Positions 23,882 to 33,302 of a stretch of 56,082 bases of DNA are shown piece by piece. The notes below the pieces were generated by a model. It saw only the letters and a program-made list of their open reading frames with translations, was not told the DNA's origin and made no database searches. How positions within the stretch are numbered: position 1 is the stretch's first letter; every line of letters begins with the position of its first letter. The position numbers and the translations under genes are program-made. Source of the DNA: Oerskovia enterophila (GTDB taxonomy: Bacteria > Actinomycetota > Actinomycetes > Actinomycetales > Cellulomonadaceae); assembly GCF_001692445.1 (NCBI RefSeq), contig NZ_MAQA01000031.1:1-56082 (forward strand), read 5' to 3'.

Positions 23882-26179
23882 TCACTCTCCTTCGCGGCGC
23901 ACCCCATGGGCAAGCTGGAGCTCGGCATCCGCGGCAGCCGTCCCGCTCGCACCGTCGACGCCTGAGCCCGCCGTCGACCGGTCATCGTCCAGAGACTCGG
24001 TGCTACGGATCCACACCTCGTCCACGTAGTCGTCCTTGTAGATCGCGAGACGCACGAAGCCGATGAACGAGCGGACCGCGTCGCCGGCACGGAACCGGCT
24101 GGAACCCGCCTCGTGGGTGCGGCTCAGGACGACGGGAACCTCCACGACCGTGATGCCCTGCTGCTCGGCGGCCAGGACCAGCTCGGTCGTCCACATCAGC
24201 CCGGACTCGTGCGACAGCACCGCGAGCGAACGGCACCAGTCACCGTCGGCCCAGATGGTGCCCTGGCTGTCGCCGACCTTGGACTGCAGCAGCGCGCTGC
24301 GCAGGAACCTGAAGATGCGCGACTGGATCGCCCGCCTCCGCGACCTGGTCACCTGGGAGTCGGGATGAGCCTTGGAGCCGATCGCGACCACCACGTCCTG
24401 CGGCAGCTTGACGAACTCCTCGAAGTCCGAGAGCCCGAAGGGAAGGTCGTCCGCGGTCAGGAGCACTCGTTGCCCCTTCGACGCCAGGACACCGGTGCGC
24501 AGCGCCTCCCCGAGGCCGGGGCGGGAGTGCAGCACCACGAGCCGGCAGGGGTGAGACCACGAACGGGCGATGTCCTCGAGCGTCTCGGTCGTCTTGTCGG
24601 TCGACCCGTTCTCGACCACCAGGACCTCGTCGTGCTCGGTCAGGGTCGATCCCAACGTGTCGAGCGCACCACCGATGACGGCCGCGCCGTTTCGGGTCGG
24701 CACGACGACGCTGATTCCCCGTGAAGCACTCGGCACCTCGTCAGACCGCAGGCGTCCCGCGATACGACTCCGCTCGGAGGCCCGGACGTGAGAGGGCATC
24801 GAGGTGAGAGACCACGCGAGAGCCCCGATCGAGATCGCCACCAGCACGCTCAGTCCGGCGGCCAGCTCCGAGTAGTAGTAGAGCAGAGGCATGACCAGGA
24901 CAGGGGGGACAAGACCGAGGAGCAGTGTCGGGATCGTGACCGCGACAGCCGAACCGAGCGTTCTCTTGATCTTGGAGCGGCGAGTCAGTGCCAGGAAGAG
25001 CGCGACCCCGATCAGGATGAGCATCGCACCGAAGTGCTTGATGACGAAGAGCAGCTTCGCCGCATAGATCTTGGCCACGGTGCCCGGGTGCGCCTTGACC
25101 TCGTCCAGATAGTAGGTCTTGAGGATCTGGTCGTACTCGACGCTCGCGATCGCAGCGTCAGGGTTGACCTCCCACGCCTTGTTCCACCCGAACTCGTCCG
25201 ACCACTCGATCCCCAGCGGGGACGGTTCACCGGTGATCGGTTGCGGGAACGACAGGCCCAGGTAGAGCGGGTGCCACGTCCCGTGGCTGTTGGGCAGGTC
25301 GGACATGCTCTGACCGGTGGCCTCGCTCCTGGCCGAGTTGATCGACGACATGATGCCCGACTGGAGCCCGGCGGCCAGCACGACGGCCACCAGAGCCACT
25401 CCCAGGGCCCTCAGCCACTTGAGACGTCCGGAGAAGTGCAGCCACCACAGGACGCCGACGCCGAGCGCGATGCCGACCCCGGAGAGGGACCGAGACAGGT
25501 TGCCCGCGGCCGCGAGGACGACGAACCCGAGGCTCACCAGGACCAGCGCCCACGTACGGAACCGGAACGTGCAGGCAAGGACCAGCAACGTCAGCGAGAG
25601 GAAGGCCATCGAAGCGGCGATCCCGTACAGGGCGTAGACGCGCGTCGGGCTGGAAGCGTCAGAGAGCCCGTACTCGGTTCCCGCCAGGACCGTGCCGTTG
25701 TTGGTCAGCCACATCACGGCGGGGAGCAGGATGATGGCGTAGCCGGCACGCGCGCGCTTGAAGATCCTCGCGACTGCCGTCGGAAGCCACAGGAGGGGCA
25801 GCGCGACGAGGAACGCCTGAGCGAGCCCCAGGCCCGGGAACGGAGAGTCGGAGTGGGTCAGGTGCCCCATGAGGCTGGCGACGATGTAGCTGCCCGGGTC
25901 GTCGTCCCAGGCTGCCGACGCATACTCACCCGGTGAGTAGACCTGCGTGTAGCTCGACCCCGAGCCGGTGGCCTTGATCAGCAAGGTCCCGGTCTGCTGG
26001 TAGGCGGTGTAGATCGACTGCAGCTCGAGGGTTCGCGCCGAGTGCCAGACCAAGGGCGGCATGTTGATGACGATGAGGAAAGAAGTCGTGGCCAGGACGA
26101 CGCCCACCAGAATGAGAATGATGCTTGTGGAGCGCGGCCACAAACGGTTTACTGATGGGGTTTTCGCGGACTGCACCAT
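23882..26179 (-). CDS. Membrane protein fused to a GT2 glycosyltransferase domain
   Basis: 765 aa. Residues 1 to about 455 are a polytopic membrane domain with ten or more hydrophobic segments and a long extracytoplasmic loop (GIEWSDEFGWNKAWEVNPDA). From about residue 490 there is a GT-A glycosyltransferase: ISVVVPTRNGAAVIGGALDT, VLVVENGSTDKTTETL, RVLLTADDLPFGLSDFEEF with the DxD-like Asp-Asp, and the late WTTELVLAAEQQGITVVEVP block of dolichol-phosphate-mannose-synthase-like enzymes. It probably builds or transfers sugar onto a lipid carrier at the membrane. AAGGA precedes the ATG. Codon use is visibly less GC-biased than in neighbours, pointing to transfer. It probably works with the adjacent flippase. 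Confidence 0.85.
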   Translation of the reverse strand: MVQSAKTPSVNRLWPRSTSIILILVGVVLATTSFLIVINMPPLVWHSARTLELQSIYTAYQQTGTLLIKATGSGSSYTQVYSPGEYASAAWDDDPGSYIVASLMGHLTHSDSPFPGLGLAQAFLVALPLLWLPTAVARIFKRARAGYAIILLPAVMWLTNNGTVLAGTEYGLSDASSPTRVYALYGIAASMAFLSLTLLVLACTFRFRTWALVLVSLGFVVLAAAGNLSRSLSGVGIALGVGVLWWLHFSGRLKWLRALGVALVAVVLAAGLQSGIMSSINSARSEATGQSMSDLPNSHGTWHPLYLGLSFPQPITGEPSPLGIEWSDEFGWNKAWEVNPDAAIASVEYDQILKTYYLDEVKAHPGTVAKIYAAKLLFVIKHFGAMLILIGVALFLALTRRSKIKRTLGSAVAVTIPTLLLGLVPPVLVMPLLYYYSELAAGLSVLVAISIGALAWSLTSMPSHVRASERSRIAGRLRSDEVPSASRGISVVVPTRNGAAVIGGALDTLGSTLTEHDEVLVVENGSTDKTTETLEDIARSWSHPCRLVVLHSRPGLGEALRTGVLASKGQRVLLTADDLPFGLSDFEEFVKLPQDVVVAIGSKAHPDSQVTRSRRRAIQSRIFRFLRSALLQSKVGDSQGTIWADGDWCRSLAVLSHESGLMWTTELVLAAEQQGITVVEVPVVLSRTHEAGSSRFRAGDAVRSFIGFVRLAIYKDDYVDEVWIRSTESLDDDRSTAGSGVDGASGTAAADAELQLAHGVRREGE

Positions 26180-26262
26180 CGATCCTTCATTTCGCCCAGC
26201 TGGTCAAGGGAACACTACGGAGTTCCAGGGGTGCGAGGCTGCTGACGCTGACACGCCGACGA

Positions 26263-26268
26263 ATTCTA
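26263..26268 (-). promoter_or_regulatory. Possible -10 box for the GT2 fusion gene
   Basis: TAGAAT in an AT-rich stretch of the 141-bp gap between the flippase stop and the GT gene start. No clear -35 box. The gap is among the least GC-rich DNA in the window. Confidence 0.3.
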
Positions 26269-26320
26269 TCATGACGGTCAACATGGTTTGAGCCACGTAT
26301 CTTCCCTCCGGCCTCGGGCC

Positions 26321-27577
26321 CTAGGACGTCTCGACGCGAGGCTCGGGAGACGACAAACTCGCCCGGCCGTCACGTGCTGCCTCTTTGCGCGACGGTCGGA
26401 GCTCGATCCATACCCCGACGATCGTCGAGGCCGTGGCTGCGACGATCGTGACGACGAGGATCTGCAGGATCGTGTCGTGGCGCCACAGGGTCACCACCAG
26501 GATCTGTGCCGCAAGGGCCGCCAACGGCACGAGCCCGACGATCTTCGCCCGGGTGGAGAAGCCCGCATAGAGCACGACCTGCATGACGGCGAAGATGCTG
26601 CCCTCCAGGGCGAACAACCAGGCCAGCGGAGCCAGTGCGGCGTACTTCGCGCCGGCCAGGATCCAGACCAGCGGCCCGCCGAGCAGGAAGCATGCGGCGG
26701 TCACGACCACGCCCATGCCTGCCGTCATGAGCAGCGCCATCAGGAAGGCGCGCCTCTTGTCCTCCGCAGCGCTCATCCGGGGAAAGTAGATGGTGATGAT
26801 GGCGTACGGGAGGAAGAACGCGATCTTCGCGATCAAGGCGCCGACCGCGTATCCCCCGGACGAGTCCTCGTCGAGGAACACCCGCGCCAGGAGGACGTCG
26901 GAGTTGGCGAGGGCGAACAGCGCGACCAGGGCGGACGAGTTGTGCAGGAGCTCACGGACGAGCGGTCGACCGGTCCAGGCCAGGGAGAGCGGAAGCCTGC
27001 CGACGACCATGCTCAACGCGGAGCCGACGACACTTCCGACGAAGATGCCGAGAGACGCACTGGTCACCGTCGGCACGAAGAGCATCGCGACAATTCCGCC
27101 CGCGGCCCGGATCAGACCGATTCCTGAATATGCGATCCCAAATCCACGATGATCCTCGCGACCCTGGAGAATTCCCAGTGCGGTGAATCCGGGAATCGAC
27201 GCGGCCATGGCCCCGAAGGTGAGAAGAACGGCAAGGGGCGGAACACCCAGCAAAGAAGCGAGCGGTTGGAAGAGCACGACACCGAGAACCGTCATCGTGA
27301 TCGTCGCCCCCGAGGCGAGCCCAGCGGTCTCCGCGACAGCTCGTGCCTGGTCCATCGCCTTGAACACCATCTGCCGCGAACCCACGGCCTGTGCTGCCAA
27401 GGCGATGGTGCTGCCGATGATCGAGACGCTGAGCAGCGCGCCGAGCGCACCGTAGTCGGCGACCGAGAGTGCCCGCGCGCCGATCATCGACAAGAGGTAG
27501 GCGGCGCCGTTGGCCAGCATCGTCGCCACCCCGACGAGGAGCAGTCCTCTCGCGACCGGCTGACCTGGTTTTTCCAC
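26321..27577 (-). CDS. Polysaccharide flippase (MOP superfamily, Wzx-like)
   Basis: 418 aa with about 12 membrane segments. The N-terminal block GLLLVGVATMLANGAAYLLS, then MIGARALSVADYGALGALL, is typical of oligosaccharide flippases. It would move a lipid-linked oligosaccharide across the membrane for capsule, cell-wall glycan or exopolysaccharide assembly. GTG 27577 is preceded at 6 nt by TAGAGT, so the mRNA is probably leaderless. It is followed on the same strand by the GT2 fusion. Base composition is lower in GC, as in its partner. No polymerase or chain-length regulator is seen, so the locus is minimal. Confidence 0.87.
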   Translation of the reverse strand: MEKPGQPVARGLLLVGVATMLANGAAYLLSMIGARALSVADYGALGALLSVSIIGSTIALAAQAVGSRQMVFKAMDQARAVAETAGLASGATITMTVLGVVLFQPLASLLGVPPLAVLLTFGAMAASIPGFTALGILQGREDHRGFGIAYSGIGLIRAAGGIVAMLFVPTVTSASLGIFVGSVVGSALSMVVGRLPLSLAWTGRPLVRELLHNSSALVALFALANSDVLLARVFLDEDSSGGYAVGALIAKIAFFLPYAIITIYFPRMSAAEDKRRAFLMALLMTAGMGVVVTAACFLLGGPLVWILAGAKYAALAPLAWLFALEGSIFAVMQVVLYAGFSTRAKIVGLVPLAALAAQILVVTLWRHDTILQILVVTIVAATASTIVGVWIELRPSRKEAARDGRASLSSPEPRVETS

Positions 27578-27583
27578 GCCGGA

Positions 27584-27589
27584 ACTCTA
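27584..27589 (-). promoter_or_regulatory. -10 box of a leaderless promoter
   Basis: TAGAGT, then 6 nt, then GTG of the flippase. It sits back-to-back with the plus-strand promoter at 27682. Confidence 0.6.
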
Positions 27590-27681
27590 GCAGCCCGGCC
27601 CGGCAGGGCCTCTGGCGAGTGCTTCGTCGTGCGGTCGAGCACGTGGGGCCCGACACATCGCGTCCGCGCCGACCCGCGCCC

Positions 27682-27687
27682 TAGGCT
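27682..27687 (+). promoter_or_regulatory. -10 box of a leaderless promoter
   Basis: TAGGCT, then 7 nt, then ATG at 27695. No ribosome site. Confidence 0.6.
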
Positions 27688-27694
27688 CGGCGGC

Positions 27695-28204
27695 ATGTCG
27701 GACGAAGCACGTGACGCACTGCTCGATGCCCTCGTCATCTGGGCGTGGAAGGATTACGCGCAGGGGCAGGACGTCGTGGACGCGGCCTGCGAGGCGCTCG
27801 TGGCAGGACTCGACTCGCCGGCCCTGCGCGACCTCGCGGGCCTCTACCCGGACACCCCGAACGAGCTCCTCCGCCTGGTGGTCGAGGACGTCGTGGCCGA
27901 GCTGGGGCTCCACCTTCCGGTCGGCGACGACGCCCTGAACCTCTACGTCCTGAGGACCCAGGCCCGGAAGGTGCTCGACGGGCGCACGACGCCCCGCGAG
28001 CTCACGGAGTGGGCGTTCTCGAACCGCAGAGCTCACGACTCGGACGAGCACGAGCGATTCGTCGGCGCGCTGTGGGAGTACGAGGAGCTCGACGACATGA
28101 GAGAGCACTTCGGGAACGGGGTTCCCACCCACGCCGAGGAATCAGCGGCCCTCGACGCCCACCTCCGCCGCATGGCTCGAGCACTGCTGGAAGAGCCTGG
28201 CTGA
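27695..28204 (+). CDS. Hypothetical acidic helical protein
   Basis: 169 aa of unrecognised family, rich in Asp/Glu and predicted largely helical: MSDEARDALLDALVIWAWKD, LRDLAGLYPDTPNELLRLVV, then a C-terminal VPTHAEESAALDAHLRRMAR. Cytoplasmic, with no membrane segment or signal. The start is chosen because of the leaderless -10 box 7 nt upstream; the frame is open further upstream into the flippase promoter but without start signals. It is divergent from the polysaccharide genes and convergent with purL. Confidence 0.75.
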   Translation: MSDEARDALLDALVIWAWKDYAQGQDVVDAACEALVAGLDSPALRDLAGLYPDTPNELLRLVVEDVVAELGLHLPVGDDALNLYVLRTQARKVLDGRTTPRELTEWAFSNRRAHDSDEHERFVGALWEYEELDDMREHFGNGVPTHAEESAALDAHLRRMARALLEEPG

Positions 28205-28545
28205 TCTGCGGCTCTCCCGGCCCGACGTCAGATCGGTCGTTCGCCCGGATCGGGGGCCGCCGCACCCGCCCGCCCTGCTGAGCCCCAGAGCGCGACCCTG
28301 CGAGGGGCAGCGGACGGCAGAAGGGTTCGCGTCGCGAGATGCGGCTAGTGGGGGTCGAAGACCGTCCAAGACCCCCGTTGGCCGCATCTCGCGAGACCTG
28401 CTGAGTCCCAGCGCACGTCGCCCCGGGGACCGGCGGGCGGCAGCGCAGAGCAACGAGTGCGCGCCGCCGGGTCGGGCCCGGCGGGAACGCGCGAGGGACG
28501 AGTGCGCGGACAGAAGACCGCGCACTCGCCCCTCGGGCCTGACGA
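28205..28545. other. Non-coding gap between convergent genes with stem-loop
   Basis: 341 bp with no supported gene. Within it TCGCGAGATGCGGC (from 28332) pairs with GCCGCATCTCGCGA (ending near 28394), and GGGGGTC pairs with GACCCCC inside, giving a long hairpin with one 4-nt internal loop. Probable bidirectional terminator for the plus-strand hypothetical gene and purL. Confidence 0.6.
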
Positions 28546-30921
28546 CTAGCCGAAGATCCCCGGCAGCGTCGCGCGGAAGACCTGGTCGGCCTCGCTCAGC
28601 GGGATCGTGAAGATGCCCTCGATCTCGAGCGACTCACCGGTCTCGGCGACCTCGGCCGGCTCGGTGCCGGTCACGCCGATCTTGAGGACGGGCACACCGC
28701 GGGCGACGCACGCGTCGACCAGCTTGGTCTCCTCGCTGCGCGGCACGGCGACGAGCGCGCGGGCCGTGGACTCGGAGAACAGCGCCTCGAACGGCGTGAC
28801 GCCGTCGCGGGTCGCGAGGGCGTCGATCGACACCTTGGCGCCGGTCCCGAAGCGCAGCGACGCCTCGAACAGACCCTGGACCAGGCCGCCCTCGGAGAGG
28901 TCGTGCGCGGCGGAGACCAGGTGGTCGCGGCTCGCGTTGACGAGGACCTCGGCCAGGGCGCGCTCGGCCGCGAGGTCGAGCTGCGGGGGAAGGCCGCCGA
29001 GGTGCTGGTGGACGACGTCGGCCCATGCGGAGCCGTCGAGCTCGGCGCGGGTCGTGCCGAGGAGGTAGATGGCCTCTCCCGCCTCGCGCCAGCCGGACCC
29101 GGTGGCGTGCGCGACGTCGTCGAGCACGCCGAGGACGCCGACGACGGGCGTCGGGTGGATCGACGAGTCGATCTGCCCGGGCTCTCCCGTGCCGTTGTAG
29201 AGCGAGACGTTGCCGCCCGTGACGGGGACGCCGAGCGTCTGGCACGCGTCGGCCAGGCCCTCGATGGCCTCGACGAGCTGCCACATCGAGTCGGGGTCCT
29301 CGGGCGAGCCGAAGTTGAGGCAGTCGGTGATGGCGAGCGGGCGCGCGCCGGTCGTGGCGACGTTGCGGTACGCCTCGGCGAGCGCGAGCTGGGCTCCCGT
29401 GCGCGGGTCGAGCTTGGCGTAGCGGCCGTTGGCGTCGGTCGCGAGCGCGACCCCGAGGCCCGTGGTCTCGTCGACGCGGATCACGCCGCCGTCGTCGGGC
29501 TGGGCGAGGGCCGTGTTGCCCTGGACGAAGCGGTCGTACTGGTTGGTGACCCACTCCTTGGACGCGAGGTTGGGCGACCCGAGCAGGCGCAGCGCGGTCG
29601 CGCGGAGCTCGTCGGCCGTCTCGGGACGGGCTAGCGCGGCGGCAACCACGGTGTCCGCGTTGAGGCCGTCCATCCACGTGGGGCGCGCGTAGGGGCGGTG
29701 GTAGGTGGGTCCCTCGTGCGCCACGGACTTGGGGTCCACGTCCACGATGCGCTCGCCCTGGTGGTCGATCGTGAGGCGACCGGTGCCGGTGACCTCGCCG
29801 ATGACCGAGGTCTCGACGTCCCACTTGCCCGTGATGGCGAGGAACTCGTCGAGCTTGTCGGGAGCGACGACGGCCATCATGCGCTCCTGCGACTCCGACA
29901 TGAGGATCTCGCCCGCGTTGAGCGACGGGTCGCGCAGCAGGACCGAGTCGAGCTCGACGTGCATGCCGCCGTCACCGTTGGAGGCGAGCTCCGACGTGGC
30001 GCACGAGATGCCGGCCGCACCGAGGTCCTGGATGCCCTCGACGACGCGCGCCGCGTAGAGCTCGAGGCAGCACTCGATGAGGACCTTCTCCATGAAGGGG
30101 TCGCCGACCTGGACCGAGGGGCGCTTGGCGGGCACGCCGTCCTCGAACGTCTCGGACGCGAGGATCGAGGCGCCACCGATGCCGTCGCCGCCGGTGCGCG
30201 CACCGAACAGGACGACCTTGTTGCCCACGCCCGAGGCGTTCGCGAGGTGGATGTCCTCGTGGCGCAGCACGCCGATGCACAGTGCGTTGACGAGGGGGTT
30301 GCCCTGGTACGAGGAGTCGAAGACGAGCTCGCCGCCGATGTTCGGCAGGCCGAGCGAGTTGCCGTAGCCACCGACGCCCGACACGACGCCGTGCACGACG
30401 CGCGCCGTGTCCGGGTGGTCGACCGCGCCGAAGCGGAGCTGGTCCATGACGGCCACGGGGCGCGCGCCCATCGAGATGATGTCGCGGACGATCCCGCCGA
30501 CGCCCGTCGCGGCGCCCTGGTAGGGCTCGACGAAGCTCGGGTGGTTGTGGGACTCGACCTTGAACGTCACGGCCCAGCCGTCACCGATGTCGACGACGCC
30601 CGCGTTCTCGCCGATACCGACGAGGAGGTGCTTCTTCATCTCGTCGGTCGTCTTCTTGCCGAACGTGCTCAGGTGCACCTTGGACGACTTGTAGGAGCAG
30701 TGCTCCGACCACATGACGGAGTACATCGCGAGCTCGGCAGCCGTGGGGCGTCGCCCGAGGATGTCGCGGATGCGCTGGTACTCGTCCGGCTTGAGGCCGA
30801 GCTCCGCGAAGGGCTGCGCCTCGTCGGGGGTGGCGGCTGCGCGCTCGACCGTGTCGAGGTGCGGCCGGTGCTCGGAGGTCGCTGCGGCGGCGGGCGTCGG
30901 GGCGTTGCTGGGGGCGGTCAT
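28546..30921 (-). CDS. purL: Phosphoribosylformylglycinamidine synthase subunit PurL
   Basis: Large synthetase subunit, 791 aa, that with PurQ and PurS converts FGAR to FGAM in purine synthesis using ATP and ammonia from glutamine. Motifs: [17 protein letters not shown], the [20 protein letters not shown] active-site segment, [19 protein letters not shown], and [18 protein letters not shown]. Length matches the small, actinobacterial-type PurL rather than the 1,300-residue fused form. Start ATG 30921 has GAGGG 6 nt upstream; the open frame to 32238 is antisense to the lipoprotein gene. The partners purQ and purS are 24 kb away on the same strand. Confidence 0.97.
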   Translation of the reverse strand: MTAPSNAPTPAAAATSEHRPHLDTVERAAATPDEAQPFAELGLKPDEYQRIRDILGRRPTAAELAMYSVMWSEHCSYKSSKVHLSTFGKKTTDEMKKHLLVGIGENAGVVDIGDGWAVTFKVESHNHPSFVEPYQGAATGVGGIVRDIISMGARPVAVMDQLRFGAVDHPDTARVVHGVVSGVGGYGNSLGLPNIGGELVFDSSYQGNPLVNALCIGVLRHEDIHLANASGVGNKVVLFGARTGGDGIGGASILASETFEDGVPAKRPSVQVGDPFMEKVLIECCLELYAARVVEGIQDLGAAGISCATSELASNGDGGMHVELDSVLLRDPSLNAGEILMSESQERMMAVVAPDKLDEFLAITGKWDVETSVIGEVTGTGRLTIDHQGERIVDVDPKSVAHEGPTYHRPYARPTWMDGLNADTVVAAALARPETADELRATALRLLGSPNLASKEWVTNQYDRFVQGNTALAQPDDGGVIRVDETTGLGVALATDANGRYAKLDPRTGAQLALAEAYRNVATTGARPLAITDCLNFGSPEDPDSMWQLVEAIEGLADACQTLGVPVTGGNVSLYNGTGEPGQIDSSIHPTPVVGVLGVLDDVAHATGSGWREAGEAIYLLGTTRAELDGSAWADVVHQHLGGLPPQLDLAAERALAEVLVNASRDHLVSAAHDLSEGGLVQGLFEASLRFGTGAKVSIDALATRDGVTPFEALFSESTARALVAVPRSEETKLVDACVARGVPVLKIGVTGTEPAEVAETGESLEIEGIFTIPLSEADQVFRATLPGIFG

Positions 30922-31003
30922 CGAATCCCTCGGGGTGGCGTGCCAGCCGGCGCGTTTCGACGAGCGAGTCATCGGGGAGGCGACCGGCACGGGGCTGCAC
31001 AGG

Positions 31004-31018
31004 TGCGGCCAGTTTACC
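31004..31018 (-). promoter_or_regulatory. purL promoter core shared with purS
   Basis: GGTAAACTGGCC with -10 box TAAACT (31011-31016), about 83 nt before the purL ATG start of transcription being near 31004. The same 12 bases occur before purS at 56012-56023. No good -35 box is visible, so an activator or a shared operator is possible. Confidence 0.5.
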
Positions 31019-31153
31019 GGGGGTTGGCCGCGGTGCGGTCGGGCGTCCACGAACGCGTCCGTGGGGGCACGGGCAGGCCCGTGGGCTGGGCGGATGCGCT
31101 CCCCTCGGGCGGTGGGGACCGGGTGCGCGCGGGGCCCGGTCCACCGGCGGGGA

Positions 31154-31159
31154 TAGCCT
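31154..31159 (+). promoter_or_regulatory. -10 box of a leaderless promoter
   Basis: TAGCCT, then 6 nt, then GTG at 31166. No ribosome site. Confidence 0.6.
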
Positions 31160-31165
31160 CGCACG

Positions 31166-32224
31166 GTGACCTCGATCGTTCGCCGCACCCGTCCGCGCCT
31201 CGCCCTCGTCGGGGCCGCGCTGGTGGCCTGCCTGCTGGTCGGTTGCACCGGGCCCGACGGCGCCGCTCCCGTCCCCGGGTCGCCCGCGCCGTCCGCGGGG
31301 GTCCCCTCTGACGGGCCGCCGGGCGACTCGGATCTCGAGCCCGCTGCGCCGGCCGTGAGCGTGCGCGCGGTCACGGCCGACGGGATCGAGCTGCTGCTGT
31401 CGGTGCCGGTCGGGGCTGCGCCGGGCGGGGCTGCAGGGGCCCACGGGGCGGCCGGGGCGGGCGACGCTGCCGATCCGGCAGGGACCGACCCGGCGACGTC
31501 CGCACCCGTCGTGCCGGTCACCGTGACGCCCGACGAGGACGGGTCGAGCCGGGTCTCGTTCGGGCTCGCGGTCCCGGGGGCCGGAACCGGGGCCGCCTCC
31601 GACAGCGGCGCCGGCGGCGCCACGACCGGCACGACGGACGGCACGGCCGACGACTCGGCCGCCACCGCGACGCTCGACCTCGTCTCCCCTGCCGACGGGT
31701 CCCTGCTCCGCAACGGCGACGGCAGCATCAGCGTGCTCGACGCGGCGGGCACGCCGCTCGGCGGCCTGTCGGCGCCGGAGGCGACGGAACCGTCCGGATC
31801 CACTGTCCGCGCGGGAGTCGTGGTCGTGGCGCCGACCCGCGCGGAGGTGCGCGTGAAGGCGGTGGGCGCGACGCCGTCGGGCACGGTGGGAACCACCGCG
31901 AGCGCCCCGCCCGACGACGTGACCGTGACGACCTGGCTCGGCGCGCAGGGCGTGCGCAGCGCGACCTGGGGCAACCGCGAGGGCGGGCGCTCGCTCGCGG
32001 TGGACCCGACGCCGTGGGCGCGGCAGTCGGGCCTGGTGGGCGAGGAGACCGCGTGGGCGCAGCTCGTCGCGAGCGAGCCCGAGGCCGACTCGTCGACCAT
32101 GCGCGACCAGTTCGACTGCCACGCACTGGGTGCGACCGACAAGAAGACGTGGAACCTCGAGCCGTGGCGGCCCGACGTCGGGTTCCTCGCGACGGCCGCG
32201 GCGCGCTGCAACCCGACCGACTGA
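31166..32224 (+). CDS. DUF2599 secreted lipoprotein
   Basis: 352 aa. Signal peptide with lipobox CLLVGC, lipidated Cys at residue 27. A Pro/Ser/Ala-rich linker and a low-complexity, Thr/Gly-rich middle follow. The C-terminal 90 residues match DUF2599: [20 protein letters not shown], then [20 protein letters not shown] and a final Cys, the two Cys probably forming a disulfide. Function of the domain is unknown; it occurs in secreted actinobacterial proteins. GTG start is leaderless. It is divergent from purL. Confidence 0.85.
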   Translation: MTSIVRRTRPRLALVGAALVACLLVGCTGPDGAAPVPGSPAPSAGVPSDGPPGDSDLEPAAPAVSVRAVTADGIELLLSVPVGAAPGGAAGAHGAAGAGDAADPAGTDPATSAPVVPVTVTPDEDGSSRVSFGLAVPGAGTGAASDSGAGGATTGTTDGTADDSAATATLDLVSPADGSLLRNGDGSISVLDAAGTPLGGLSAPEATEPSGSTVRAGVVVVAPTRAEVRVKAVGATPSGTVGTTASAPPDDVTVTTWLGAQGVRSATWGNREGGRSLAVDPTPWARQSGLVGEETAWAQLVASEPEADSSTMRDQFDCHALGATDKKTWNLEPWRPDVGFLATAAARCNPTD

Positions 32225-32228
32225 CTGC

Positions 32229-32310
32229 TGCCGAGCACGAGGTTGCGGTCGTTGTCCGGCGGATTCCGACCGCAACCTCGTGCTCGACCGACCGGAACCT
32301 CGTGCTCGGC
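32229..32310. repeat. 82-bp palindromic repeat, copy A
   Basis: Identical base for base to 33218-33299. Perfect 20-bp arms (CGAGCACGAGGTTGCGGTCG and its complement) surround a 15-nt loop, and a third partial arm, CGGAACCTCGTGCTCGG, follows. It starts 5 bp after the stop of the lipoprotein gene, so it can act as its terminator. Confidence 0.9.
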
Positions 32311-32323
32311 GTCGAGGGCGCCC

Positions 32324-32329
32324 TAGCAT
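32324..32329 (+). promoter_or_regulatory. -10 box of a leaderless promoter
   Basis: TAGCAT, then 6 nt, then GTG at 32336. It begins 14 bp after repeat copy A ends. Confidence 0.6.
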
Positions 32330-32335
32330 CGGCGG

Positions 32336-33202
32336 GTGCCCTCAGACCTCCCGCCGCCCTCCGTCCTGCTCGACGCCGCCGCGACCTGGTCCACCTCGGT
32401 CGGGCACGGCGGGGCCGTCGAGCTCGTCGAGGAGTGGCTCTGGCCCCACGGCCAGTCCCGCGTGGCGCACGTGCGGACCGGGGCGGGCGACGTCGTCGTG
32501 AAGTGGGAGCGCTCGGCGCGCAACGTGGAGCGCGAGGCCGAGGCCCTGCGGCGGTACGTCCCCGTGCTGGGGGACGACGCCGGTCAGCTGCTCGCGGCCG
32601 ACGTCGACGCGCACGTGCTGGTGATGACGCACGTGCCCGGGACGCTCGGGGCCGGTGCGGTGGCCCTCGACCCGGACGTCCACCGGCAGGCCGGGGCACT
32701 GCTCGCGCGGCTGCACGCGAGCGCCCCGGCCGTGCCGGACGAGGGCTACGGCGAGCGACTGCTCGCCGAGCTCGACGAGAAGATCTCCGCGCACGCCGGG
32801 CTCGTCGACGCGGCGGACCTGGTGCGGCTGCGCGCGGTCGCGGCGCCCGTGGCCCACGTGCGGTCCGTGCGGCTCGTGCCCACGCACCGCGACTACGGTC
32901 CGCGCAACTGGCTGGTCGATGCGCAGGGGCGGGTACGGGTGATCGACTTCGCGCACTGCGAGCCGTCGCCGTGGGCCGTGGACCTGCAGAAGCTCACGAT
33001 GCGCGAGTGGCGGGGCCGCCCCGACCTGGAGGCGGCGTTCCTCGAGGGCTACGGGCGCGTGCCCGACGACGAGGATCGCCTCGTGCTGCGCGCGTACGTC
33101 GCGCTCTCGACGCTCGCGATCATCGCGTGGTCGATCGCGCACGACGACCCGGCGTTCGAGGCCGAGGCCAGGTCGGTGCTCGCGGGGCTCGTGGCCGGCT
33201 GA
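32336..33202 (+). CDS. Aminoglycoside phosphotransferase-like kinase
   Basis: 288 aa, APH/choline-kinase fold. Nucleotide-binding start: RTGAGDVVVKWERSARNVER with the ATP-binding Lys, then VLVMTHVPGTLG hinge. The catalytic loop is LVPTHRDYGPRNWLVD (H-x-D...N) followed by VRVIDFAHCEPSPWAVDLQK with the metal-binding Asp. It would phosphorylate a small hydroxylated metabolite or antibiotic; many such proteins are not resistance enzymes. GTG start is leaderless. The gene lies exactly between the two identical 82-bp repeats. Confidence 0.85.
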   Translation: MPSDLPPPSVLLDAAATWSTSVGHGGAVELVEEWLWPHGQSRVAHVRTGAGDVVVKWERSARNVEREAEALRRYVPVLGDDAGQLLAADVDAHVLVMTHVPGTLGAGAVALDPDVHRQAGALLARLHASAPAVPDEGYGERLLAELDEKISAHAGLVDAADLVRLRAVAAPVAHVRSVRLVPTHRDYGPRNWLVDAQGRVRVIDFAHCEPSPWAVDLQKLTMREWRGRPDLEAAFLEGYGRVPDDEDRLVLRAYVALSTLAIIAWSIAHDDPAFEAEARSVLAGLVAG

Positions 33203-33217
33203 GGGGCCAGTCTTCGG

Positions 33218-33299
33218 TGCCGAGCACGAGGTTGCGGTCGTTGTCCGGCGGATTCCGACCGCAACCTCGTGCTCGACCGACCGGAACCTCGTGCTCGGC
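33218..33299. repeat. 82-bp palindromic repeat, copy B
   Basis: Identical to copy A, in direct orientation 989 bp away. It lies between the stops of the plus-strand kinase gene (16 bp) and the minus-strand GNAT gene (4 bp), thus at a convergent junction where a bidirectional terminator is expected. Confidence 0.9.
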
Positions 33300-33302
33300 C
33301 GC

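Noticed and set aside
30922-32238. N-terminal extension of purL up to 1230 residues
   Set aside because: Low-complexity antisense of the DUF2599 lipoprotein; PurL family start and ribosome site are at 30921.
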